Position numbers and translations under genes: made by a program
From: Leishmania infantum JPCM5
Taxonomy: Eukaryota; Euglenozoa; Kinetoplastea; Trypanosomatida; Trypanosomatidae
DNA length: 64,000 bases
Direction: 5' to 3'
Assembly (NCBI RefSeq): GCF_000002875.2
Contig: NC_009415.2
Span: 1,250,001 to 1,314,000, forward strand
The notes under the pieces: generated by a model
Database searches by the model: none
Seen by the model: only the letters and a program-made list of their open reading frames with translations
Told to the model about the DNA's origin: nothing
In this document: one piece after another, positions 32,193-41,401 of the stretch
Numbering within the stretch: the first letter of the stretch is position 1
Layout: every line of letters starts with the position of its first letter

Positions 32193-34655
32193 TCATCTAA
32201 GCAGTACTGATACTGCATTGCGCCGGGACGTCAGCGCTGCCACCACTGCCATCACCTCCTCAGTTTGTCGCTGGGCCGCTGTGCAGCCACTTATGCACAA
32301 ATAGCGTAGCCGCGGAAGATCCAGCAACGATATGAAACTCGGCGGCTGGCGGCAGAAACTGATGTCGAGGAGATTCAAAGAGGGGGCGCGAGCCAATCCT
32401 TCCAACTGCTGAGCACCAGCGCCAGTGAGGGCGGAGTTCGCGCAGATCGACGCACTGGCCGAGAGGACCGACCTCGTCGAGGTGGACGCACTGAGCCAAG
32501 AGAAACCTCTCCAGAGAGCAGGAGCGACTCAGCCCAGATACGTGCAGCACACCGCTACCAGCGGCGTCGACCTCACGCAAGCATGGCGCCAAGTCTAGTG
32601 TCCCGAGATCAGCCAGCGGAGCGCACGCGCTCACATCCGCAACCTCGAGCGCAGTGCAGTGCTGCAAGGCCACAACGGAAGTGAGTGTGGTGCTGAAGGC
32701 GTGCAAGACAGTCAAACTCGACACCAGCGAACGTGCCTTCAACAGCGGCGCATCGCCGTACCGCATTCCCAAACGGGCAAGGCTGCGGCTTTCACGCAGC
32801 CCATCAAACACCCTCACGGTGATCTCTGAGATGAGCATGTCCCGCAGCATGGGAATCGCACCGCAAGCGCTAACGTCGGTCAAGTTCAAGCACCCGTACA
32901 GACACAGCGAGAGAGACGTGTGCGACTCTGCACCACGCCACTGAGGTCGAGGACGCAGCTCTGTGATGCGACGGTGTCCTTCAACGACGACGCAGTTTCC
33001 AGCGGCGACAGACTGTGGAGCTGAGAACAGCGGATGAGCTCGATCTTCTCCAGCGCCACCAACACCTCGATCCCGTCAAGCGACGAGAGGGTTGTTGTGT
33101 TGGAGAGATCCAGGAGCCGCAGGTGAGGCCGCACCGCGGTCAGCGAGAGTGAAAGAGCCACGCCGGCGGCGGCGGCAAGAAAGGCGGGGCGAAGACCACG
33201 GCCAGGGACTGCAGAGGCAGCCGACGGGATACCCCAGTGCGCTGCACGTCCTGCCGCCGTTGCCGCCTCACCAGCCGTCACCACAGACGCCTGAGTTGCC
33301 TTACCGCGGCAGCGCAAAACGCACATGCACCGAAGGGCCCAGCGCACACGGGCAATCTCGGTGCCCTTCGCCTCAGTGGCGTATGTTTGGTTCTCTGCCG
33401 TCCGTTGCGCATCAGCCGGACGCCGAAGCTCCGGTGACAGTATCCATTCCGTCACCATAAGCGGGTAGCCCTCGATGAGCAGCTCCACCAGCGCGTACCG
33501 GCGCAGGCGCCACAGCTGATCCACCAGCGGCACAAATTCGGCCGCGGTGTCCTGAAGTTGTGCATCTGCAGGATCCGCCGGTATCGACTCGTCGCCGCAC
33601 CACCGTTGTTTCGTCCTACCCTGAGCACGCCGCCCACCGATAACTGGGCCTTGCGCCACAGTCTCACTACTGCTGCGCCATCCGCGCAAGTATGCCGCGC
33701 CGTGGCGGCCGGCAAAATCAGTCGCGGAGCAACCACCTCGAGGCAGAGAGGCACGCACAAGCTCTGGTAGTTGGCAGCGGAGGGCAAGCCAGACGGAACG
33801 AAAACGTCGATGTGGCCGTTCTTCACGCGCCCACTACTGACGGCCGAACCTGCCTCCTCGCCATCGTCTTCATTGGCTAAGTGGTAACTCGCTTCGAGTG
33901 CCGGGTCTGCCGGCGTGCTCGTTGCTGGTCGGCCGTACCACCGGGCAGCTTCGCACATGGCTGCAGTAACCCCCTCCAGCGATGACCCGCGCACCACGCG
34001 GCAGTAGTGCAGATGGCTGTCGTCCACGACAGATGCTGCGAGACCGCTGAGTGGATCGCTGCTGCAAGTAAAAGCAGGCGTTTTATGCGATGTCGAGGGC
34101 GCAACAGTACGGCGCAGCTGTGTTGCAGGCGTCGTCCTGAGGCCCGTCGCCGCGTCACCGTGCAGGGAAGTTGCCGCTCCAGGGAGTAAGAGAACTGCGA
34201 CTTGCTCACCAGCGAGTCGCGCCCGCGGGCCCGCTGCTGCCACTATGAGCGGGAGAGGTGACCCTTCGACACGGTAGGAGAGTATTTCTTGGAGAGTAGA
34301 CATGGCTGAGTACTTCGTTGTCATCACCTCTGCTGCTCCTTGGTGACCTCCGTCGTCACTGCCATCATTAGCCTCTGACACCTTTCCAGTCGTTCCAGGC
34401 GCGCTGTGGCTCCGCTCGCCTCTGGTTCGTGCGCTCGTCGTTGCCTTGCTCGACCAAATACCCGGCCTCATCGTTTCACCTTCGCGTAAGTCCTGTACCA
34501 ATCGCGCAAACAGGGCTGCCGTCGCTGCCGTACACGACGACGCGTCGCTCGCCCCTCTCATCGAGGTTCAGTAGCTCGTCTTCGTTGTTCCCAAAAAGCC
34601 ACACACCCAGCAAGGTCAGCGGGCGCAGGAGGCCATTGCACCAAGAGAGCAGCAT
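32193..34655 (-). pseudogene. Decayed leucine-rich-repeat protein gene
   Basis: Five consecutive open segments in changing frames together read as one LRR protein. Segment 1 starts at ATG 34655 (MLLSWCNGLL...VWLFGNNEDELLNLDE) and stops at 34476. Segment 2 (frame of 33452-34561) is a low-complexity region. Segment 3, entered near 33550 (AEFVPLVDQLWRLRRYALVE), carries the first LRRs (LRLLDLSNTTTLSSLDGIEV). Segment 4, entered near 32905-32935, has NLTDVSACGAIPMLRDML and ALEVADVSACAPLADL. Segment 5, entered near 32400, has LNLLDISFCRQPPSF and LRYLCISGC and ends at 32193. Four frame changes are needed. The repeats resemble the LxxLxLSxCxxLxDVSxLxxLxxL type. A full product would have about 810 residues. 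Several independent frameshifts argue for decay, though sequencing error at each site is not excluded. Confidence 0.8.
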
Positions 34656-36854
34656 GCTCCCGGGAGGAAGAGCAGCATAGCAGCCGCATCCGCAGGCGAG
34701 GAAACGAACACCGCTGATGAATCAGCCGATGTGCACTGCACGCAAGTGTGCAGGCACGGCGGGGCAGCGCTCGCACGGTGCATGTTTGTGGAGGTCTGAA
34801 AAAGTCCCCCCCCCCTTACAACAAAACGGTGCGTGCAAGCGGTAGGGGGTGCGATGTGCGGTTTGGGCTTCAAGAGAGGGAGAGAGAGGGGTCGAACAAA
34901 AACTGCAAAAAAAAAGACCGCATGGGGAACGGAGGCGGAGACACACAAGAGGTTGACGCAACTCGGCGCGGACAGCGGCAAGCATGCCGTGCGCTCAGGC
35001 ACTGGCCACAGAGAGCGCGGAAAGCATACTGGCGGGCACGCTGCAGTGCACGTGTCTGGCATCGTGTTCTGTGTGCATGTGTAGTGACGTAAACGTGAAA
35101 GGGGGCGCGAGCAGTGATAGCACCACATCTGAGTTACTCCAAGTCGCCCCACCTTCGCCCCCTCTCCGCGTGGCACCTTCACTGAGCAGGGCGGCGCCGC
35201 ATGCCACCCCCCTGTGCGTTGCGGCCCCTCCCCGCCTGTGGTCTGAAAAGCACGATGTTACTGAGTGTGCGGTGGCGCTCTCTGGATCCCTCTTTTATAT
35301 ATCGCTTGTTATTCTTCGTTTTTGAGTGTGTTGCCCATGTACACACAACACAGAAGGGGTGGCTGTACAACACGTTAGGGGGGGGGGACATTCCGCACGC
35401 ACACACACACACCACAAACAATGTGGCAAGCGCGCGAGGCCGAGAGAAACAGCAAAGAAAAGGAACGGCATGGGCATCATTAGCTATTCCAGTCACGTAT
35501 GTAGAGTAGGACAGGCGAAGCATGGTGATACGTCAGACGAAGGCCGTGAAGAAGAAGGATGTGAGCTCTCACAGCGACAGTGGGCAGAGAGAGTGTGTGG
35601 CGGGGAGGAGACTTGACGTAAGCTCCGAAACGACAGAAACGGACGAGGGCGAAGCCGAAAATACGCAGTCGTAGCTTGCTGGGAGTTCCATCGCATGTTA
35701 GGATACCCCCTAGCCAGCGATATCATATGTGCAGGGGTATGCAGCAGTCGCTTCTCTCCGCAGTGCTGACTTGACGGTACAGCCCTCCTCCGGTCAGGTC
35801 GTCCGTGAGCGTGGTCAGTCAACTGCACGTGCAACACAGCTGCATTGGCGTGCACTCTGGCAGAGGAAAGGGCAGCTCGGTGGCGTGTCGTCTTCCCGCG
35901 TGGCAAGCTTTCACCCCTGTGGGCACCTCATTGTCTTGTCCCTCTATCAGCCACTCGACGGGCAGCCCTGCCTTCAGAGCTCTTTGAGGGTTCTCGCGGA
36001 TGGTGCTGCCCCTCGGCGCGGAGAGGGCTGCCAGGATCTTCGGCCCGTTAGTGCCTCTTCTGCCTAGTCCGCCCTTCACCCCTGAAGCCGTGCAAGACGG
36101 CGTCTGAATTCGCCTGCTGCCGGACTCGGTGCACCCAACATGCTTGACGGTGGCGGTCTCTGTCGGGGTGGTGACTGGTGAAGCGATGAGCCGAAGCACT
36201 CGTTCCGTTGAGCTGGCGCGTCGTCTGCAGAAAGAGAGGGGAGGAGAGAGTGCAGCGAGCGAGAGGGGCGTGTGTGTGCATTGCAGCTGCCACGCTGTGC
36301 ATCAGAGGACAGGATAGACGCCAGAGGCCATGCAGGCAAGGAAGTGGTGGGTCGTTGGATCACGAGGCCGCGCACATCGCGGCCCTGCCCCTGGGCCCTC
36401 AGGAGACGGCAATGTCGCCTTTTCTCGACGGCTGCCACTTGCCAATCTCTACAACCACAGCAGCGTGCGAGCGACCTCTGACTTCTCGCTCTCCCCCCCC
36501 CGCGGAGATGGAAACAAAACGGGAGAAGTAGGGGCGAAGGGTTCTGGCCGCCTGCCCGCAACAACATTTTTATCAATGAGGTGCGCACAGTTGTCTACGC
36601 GTTTGCGTGCGACTTCCTCTTGCAGATGTCGATGGCGCCGACTGTTGGGATGCGAAAAATGTGCGAGGAACAAAGGAAATGGAGGCGACATACACAGAGA
36701 AAGCGAGGCACCGCGCGCATACCGAGAGGGCATCACAACACCCTGACGTACGCTGGCAGGCGATACCTGAGAGGAACGTACGCAGACGAGCACATCGAAG
36801 TCGACGTCCCATCACGCGTTCCATTCGGAGCCACGAGGCGGTAACGTGCTGCTC
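34656..36854. other. Intergenic spacer, 2.2 kb
   Basis: No supported gene. A C-run (34807-34816), A-run (34906-34915), G-run (35380-35389) and CA run (35400-35413) occur. A strong minus-strand pyrimidine tract with CAG lies at 36225-36262 without a convincing reading frame after it. Confidence 0.5.
36225..36262 (-). promoter_or_regulatory. Orphan polypyrimidine tract with CAG
   Basis: On the minus strand CTCTCTCCTCCCCTCTCTTT is followed by CTGCAG, an excellent acceptor pattern. The first ATG after it (36141) opens only 21 codons (36076-36141). It could process the upstream PPR-like mRNA 3' end, serve a non-coding RNA, or be a relic. Confidence 0.35.
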
Positions 36855-39800
36855 TCAGATTTGACTGCTCTCACCAAGGCTTAGGCAGGCCTCCACCGCC
36901 TGCGGGTTTCTCGAAAGCTGAGTGAGGACCTCGTGGGGATAAGCGCGATACCACACCTCCAGCGCGTCCTCCCACCCTAACAACGAGAAGAAGAGTTCGC
37001 AGTGGCGCGCCTGAACTGCGCAAAAGGGGCTTAGCGCGTCGAGGCGCTGCTGCCCATTTTGGGGCCGCGACGATGACGCGGTAGCGGCCGACGTGGCGCT
37101 CGGCAGTGCACCCTCCTGCCGTTGATGTCGCTGATCCTTCCGCGCAGCCGCCGCGGTCTGCGCCTCTAGTAGGTAACGAGTGGTCTCGAGGGCCACCTGC
37201 CGCGGGACAGTGTGGCCGTAAGAGCTGGCGCGTGACTGTGCAGCGGCACACAAGTGGTACAGGAGCGAGAGGGTGCCCGGGCGTACTGTCTGCAGGCCAC
37301 ACAGCTCACATTGCAGCCGCACCAACATCGCGCCAGCTCTGCTGACTTCAGCGCTGCTGTCGATGTCAGAGCCTATTGCCCCCTTAGCAACCGTCAAAGA
37401 GGCCTGGTCATGCTCGGCAACACGGCAGCAGAGCTTCAGAAGGCCGTGCAGCAGCACCGGCTCCACGGAATAGCGTGCCCCCGCGTCTTTGAGAGCACCC
37501 AAAACGAGCCGAACCAAGTGAAGCGCCACCGCGCAGCGCTCCGCGCATGCGCCATCACGGTCGACGCAGTCATGTCGTGATTGTTTCTCTCCAACACTCA
37601 CATCAGTGGAGGGTAGACCTGAGCGCGGCAGCGGTGGAAGAAGGCGGTCCAGCTGGTTTGGCAAAAGCATGTGCGTCGGCGGCAGGCATCCGTAGCGCAT
37701 AATAGCGCGCTCCAGCAGTTGGCATAGCTGCTGGACCCGCTGCGCAGAATTGCGCGGAGCAGCTTCGCCTTGTTCCGCGACCGTTGCAGGAGTGAATGCA
37801 TCCATTTGCATCCGTTGGCTTACCCGATCGCGCGAGTCGGGGGTCCTCGGCACCGCAGCATCCAAAAGAGAAACGACTGCCTCGAAGGTGGCACCGTAAT
37901 AAGCCTCCCTCGCCACCGCATCCGCTGCTGCATGGCCAGGCTCGTTCTCTACAAAAGACCCCTCCTCGCTACGTGCCCGTGTGTCGGTGCAAGGTGCAGA
38001 GAAGTGCGCTGCAAGAGATTCAAGGTAGCGCCGCGTCCATACCCATCGCTGTGTGTAGCACAGACCTGCCTCTGGGGAAGAGGAAGTGGACGACATGGAC
38101 GGTGCCGACGGCGAAGTCAGACACTTGATGGCGCGCACTACCTCGCAGTGCACGGCTACGGGGTACGCCAGGAGCCACGAGTGGAGAGGGGCCGCCAAGC
38201 TTGCAGCGGCGACGGAGGCTGTTGGCGGTGGAGGTACGCAGAGAAACAGAGAGGACAGCAAACTTCCAGAGCCGTCTTGCCGCGCCGCATCAGTGGTGGT
38301 CATCTGAGGGTGCATGCGTCGCTGCATCAACAGCCACACCACTGTGAGGGCACGTCCGCTCGGGTGCTGGAAGAAGGCGGCGCTGCCCGCCCACCAGGGG
38401 GGCGCAGAAGAGTTGGCGGTTTCACAGGACGTCCCATGAACGCCATCATCACCGTGATCCTCCCCCTGGGTCCTTCTTACACGCGTGCTCTCGTGCAGTA
38501 AGTGGAACAGCGTCGACCCCTCGACTGTCAGCCTCTCCTCTTCCCTTTCCAGCAGCACGCTCCGCAGGGTTGGGTACTGTGCAACCTCCAGCAGTGCCGC
38601 AGAGAGTGAGACGACAGCTCCCGCGCCGAGACTCTTCTCTGCCACCTCCATGTCTAGAGACTCTAACGCCAGCTTCTCCGCTGCTTGGAGTTGTCCCTGA
38701 GTGCGGAGGAGTTCCACAGCGGCAGCCAACGTCAGCGAACGTGGCGTCGGCGGCGAGGACATCGTGGTCCGCTGAACCACCGATGAAGGTGATGCAGCGC
38801 GGCGGCCTGTGGCGCGTGTGCTCGCAGCAGCTCTTTCATCTGGACACGTCTCTAAAACACCGTAATGCCGAAGGAGCCGCAGAGCCACATGCCAGGGGAG
38901 CTGTGGGTGACGCAGCAGGAACGACAGCGCCGCCAGTGTCGGTGTACGGCGCGGTGAACGAGGAGGGCCGCTGTGCCCTTCGTTCCCTTGTTCAGGCGAG
39001 CGAGACACCTTCGCACTCGCGTCGCCACAGGGAAGCGCACCGTAGTTGAAAGCGAGGAGTTCAAGGCAGTAGCGCCAGAAGTGCTCGCGGGTCCCAAGCG
39101 CCGCGGGAGAGAGAACGCGATGTTCCGCCTCTCTCAGCGCCAAAGTCTTCGATAAAACGCACTCCACCTCTCGGTCATTCAGCATCAGCCGCATCGAGTT
39201 CACTTCAGCCGCGCAAGGAGGGTGACGGGCGCCTTCGCCCTCTCGCTGGGCGCCGGCGCGTAGCTTCCCTGTTGCACTGCGGTGCCGATTCAGCGCCGCC
39301 ACGACTGCGGTCACCGAGTCGATGGTGGCCTCGTGAAGAAAGCCGAGCCGTGCCTCTCCGATCTCTCTCCGAGAAAGGGCAAGCGGTTTCCTAATAGTGG
39401 GCTCCGCAGATGCGTGGGGCCCTGGAGCGCCCCCGCTTCGAGGATCGGGGCTTAACGTGCGGGCCGGCTTGGAGCGCATGGCTTCCTCGAACAGCAGCAG
39501 TGCCTCTTCCCACTTATGCTTCGAGATCAGACCCCGAATGAGCTTAAAGATGTCCAGCAGAGATCCGCTCCGGGCGAGGCCCAGCACCGTCAAGCGGTCC
39601 TTCTCCGAGGGGAGCGCCTGCAGAGCGGAGAGGAAGTGGCCGCTCAGTCGCACTAGAGGGGGAGAGGAAGAGGAAGCGGCGCCAGTCATACCGGTGGAGA
39701 GGGTAGATGTGGTGCCGATGCCCGGCTGCAGCTGCCGCATCATCGCGGCGAGAGTGCTCGCAGGGGCGCCAGGAGAGTTTTGTGCCGCGGCCATCGCCAT

Positions 39801-40805
39801 CGAGAGCGTGGTCCCCCACTGCCGCGACGACCAGTCGTCCCCATGCAGGGGCAGCCGCTGCTGCTGCTCGCGTTGGTGCCGTTGCGCGTGGAGCAACTTC
39901 ACGCACAGCTCATACACCTGCAGTACCGCCGCCCATTGTCCGGCACGGCCCAGCTGCTGCACCAAGTATGATGTCGTTATGGGACCTGGCAAGTCACGCT
40001 GATAGAGGGTGTGATAGTAAAAGTGGAGCCCTCTCTCCCACTCATCGGCCTGCAGAAAAGTCGTAAGGGTCATGTGGCGCAGTGCCTTCAGGAAGGCGGA
40101 GTGGACCGCTGTATCTGCCGTGCTCCTCGGCAGTGACGGAGACGCTACTGTTTTGGTGGATAAAGGTTGGCCGTTTCTGGATGGGGTGTGCACCTCTGTG
40201 GCGCAGAGGTGGTAGAGACACAGCGCATCCTGCCACGCTTGTTGCGACGGCGGGGCGAGGCTGATGTGGTGCAGCAGCTGTGCTGCAGCAGGAGGGCTGA
40301 GAGAGGTCGGGAACACATGCAGTCGCGCGCGTGGCTGTCTCTCCCGCCATTGATGGAGGAGCCGCAGCGTCAGCGCCCAGCCGGCTGGCGGAAATACACC
40401 ATACCGCAAAAGATGCTCCGTCGCTTGCACCACCGAGTCAGGTTCGGGTGTAGGTATGCTTATTGGCAGTCCTGCTTCGTGGTGCCCCTTCGACAGGGAG
40501 GTGCCCGGCATCATGTCCACTAGACAGGCAAGCTCCACAAGCTGCAGCGCTGCGGTCCATTCGTGTGACACACGAGGCGGGTCCCTGCAAAACCGGCGGT
40601 ATACATTTGCCTTCGCGGCTACGCCTTGCCCCCCACGGGGAGATGCCCGGTAGATGAATGACCACAGGCCCCGTGGAAACCACCGAAGGAGGTACCGCTG
40701 CAGCTGGGCCGAGGAGGCATGTCGTGACTGCCGTCCCTGCCGTGCCTCAGCCAATACACGCGCAAGCGACGCGCGGGATGGGCTGGCCGAGGACCGCGAC
40801 GACAT
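36855..40805 (-). CDS. Large helical-repeat (PPR-like) protein, probably mitochondrial
   Basis: This 1316-residue protein shows scattered helical-hairpin units of the PPR/TPR type: WQDALCLYHLCATEV, WERGLHFYYHTLYQRD, WAAVLQVYELCVKLL, HKWEEALLLFEEAMR (about 430) and, near the C-terminus, GWEDALEVWYRAYPHE. Such repeats bind RNA in organelles, and kinetoplastids have many PPR proteins in mitochondrial ribosomes and RNA processing. The N-terminus (MSSRSSASPSRASLARVLAE) is Ser/Arg/Ala-rich and free of acidic residues for about 19 positions, compatible with mitochondrial import. The open frame begins at GTG 40883, so the first ATG at 40805 is used. Long Ser/Pro/Ala-rich linkers separate the repeat zones. 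RNA target and complex cannot be told from sequence; a general armadillo-like scaffold is an alternative. Confidence 0.7.
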   Translation of the reverse strand: MSSRSSASPSRASLARVLAEARQGRQSRHASSAQLQRYLLRWFPRGLWSFIYRASPRGGQGVAAKANVYRRFCRDPPRVSHEWTAALQLVELACLVDMMPGTSLSKGHHEAGLPISIPTPEPDSVVQATEHLLRYGVFPPAGWALTLRLLHQWRERQPRARLHVFPTSLSPPAAAQLLHHISLAPPSQQAWQDALCLYHLCATEVHTPSRNGQPLSTKTVASPSLPRSTADTAVHSAFLKALRHMTLTTFLQADEWERGLHFYYHTLYQRDLPGPITTSYLVQQLGRAGQWAAVLQVYELCVKLLHAQRHQREQQQRLPLHGDDWSSRQWGTTLSMAMAAAQNSPGAPASTLAAMMRQLQPGIGTTSTLSTGMTGAASSSSPPLVRLSGHFLSALQALPSEKDRLTVLGLARSGSLLDIFKLIRGLISKHKWEEALLLFEEAMRSKPARTLSPDPRSGGAPGPHASAEPTIRKPLALSRREIGEARLGFLHEATIDSVTAVVAALNRHRSATGKLRAGAQREGEGARHPPCAAEVNSMRLMLNDREVECVLSKTLALREAEHRVLSPAALGTREHFWRYCLELLAFNYGALPCGDASAKVSRSPEQGNEGHSGPPRSPRRTPTLAALSFLLRHPQLPWHVALRLLRHYGVLETCPDERAAASTRATGRRAASPSSVVQRTTMSSPPTPRSLTLAAAVELLRTQGQLQAAEKLALESLDMEVAEKSLGAGAVVSLSAALLEVAQYPTLRSVLLEREEERLTVEGSTLFHLLHESTRVRRTQGEDHGDDGVHGTSCETANSSAPPWWAGSAAFFQHPSGRALTVVWLLMQRRMHPQMTTTDAARQDGSGSLLSSLFLCVPPPPTASVAAASLAAPLHSWLLAYPVAVHCEVVRAIKCLTSPSAPSMSSTSSSPEAGLCYTQRWVWTRRYLESLAAHFSAPCTDTRARSEEGSFVENEPGHAAADAVAREAYYGATFEAVVSLLDAAVPRTPDSRDRVSQRMQMDAFTPATVAEQGEAAPRNSAQRVQQLCQLLERAIMRYGCLPPTHMLLPNQLDRLLPPLPRSGLPSTDVSVGEKQSRHDCVDRDGACAERCAVALHLVRLVLGALKDAGARYSVEPVLLHGLLKLCCRVAEHDQASLTVAKGAIGSDIDSSAEVSRAGAMLVRLQCELCGLQTVRPGTLSLLYHLCAAAQSRASSYGHTVPRQVALETTRYLLEAQTAAAARKDQRHQRQEGALPSATSAATASSSRPQNGQQRLDALSPFCAVQARHCELFFSLLGWEDALEVWYRAYPHEVLTQLSRNPQAVEACLSLGESSQI

Positions 40806-41401
40806 GCATCCTGGCGACGCGTACCGGCAAGATAATATGCAGAGGGTAGAGAAGTGCAAACGAGGCAGTGCCGTGATCAGCACCGCGCAAGGAGAAAAAA
40901 CGCGGGCAACATAAGAATGCTGCGCGGCGACGGTGACGAAGGGAAATGGGTAGCTTCAACGCTGGCGCAGGCCACGGAAGACGCATCGTGGCACCAGACG
41001 CAAGTGCCAGCTTTGGAGCGGGAGGGCGGGAAGGAGGCGGTGGGTTCTGGCGTGGCACCAACGAGTGCGCCGGCCCCAACACTTTTCTTCCGCATTTTTT
41101 TCCGGTCGCTCCAAAGGCGACGAAAGTCACACGGAAAACAAAGACACGAACGCTGCGCGCCTCAGGGCCACTTTCGGGGAGGGTTGCACGCGCGGCTTGC
41201 GAGCGAGAGGCACGATGCGCAGAAGCCTCCGCTCCGTCATGTTCGCGTGGCGCGTACTTGTTCGCGTCTCAAAGCGGAAAGAACAAGCGCCCCAGCGCAC
41301 ATCCGCCGGCTGCGAGGCCGCTACTTGGCCGAGAGCGCGAGGCACACGCACACACACATATATTACTCACCACACTCAAGCGCAAAACTGGCGACAACCG
41401 G
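40806..41401. other. Intergenic spacer
   Basis: No gene seen. Purine-rich and mixed low-complexity sequence, with a T-run near 41094-41101 and a CACACACACATATATT stretch near 41347-41362. Confidence 0.55.

Noticed and set aside
32260..32889. Stand-alone 209-residue LRR gene
   Set aside because: Starts at TTG, and LRR sequence continues upstream and downstream in other frames, so it is a segment of the broken gene.
34616..35182. 188-codon minus-strand frame upstream of the LRR relic
   Set aside because: Cys/Ala/Pro-rich spacer composition; the real N-terminal LRR-gene segment lies in another frame from 34655.
35819..36199. 126-codon minus-strand frame after the orphan acceptor
   Set aside because: Begins with GTG, no ATG until far downstream in another frame, no domain.
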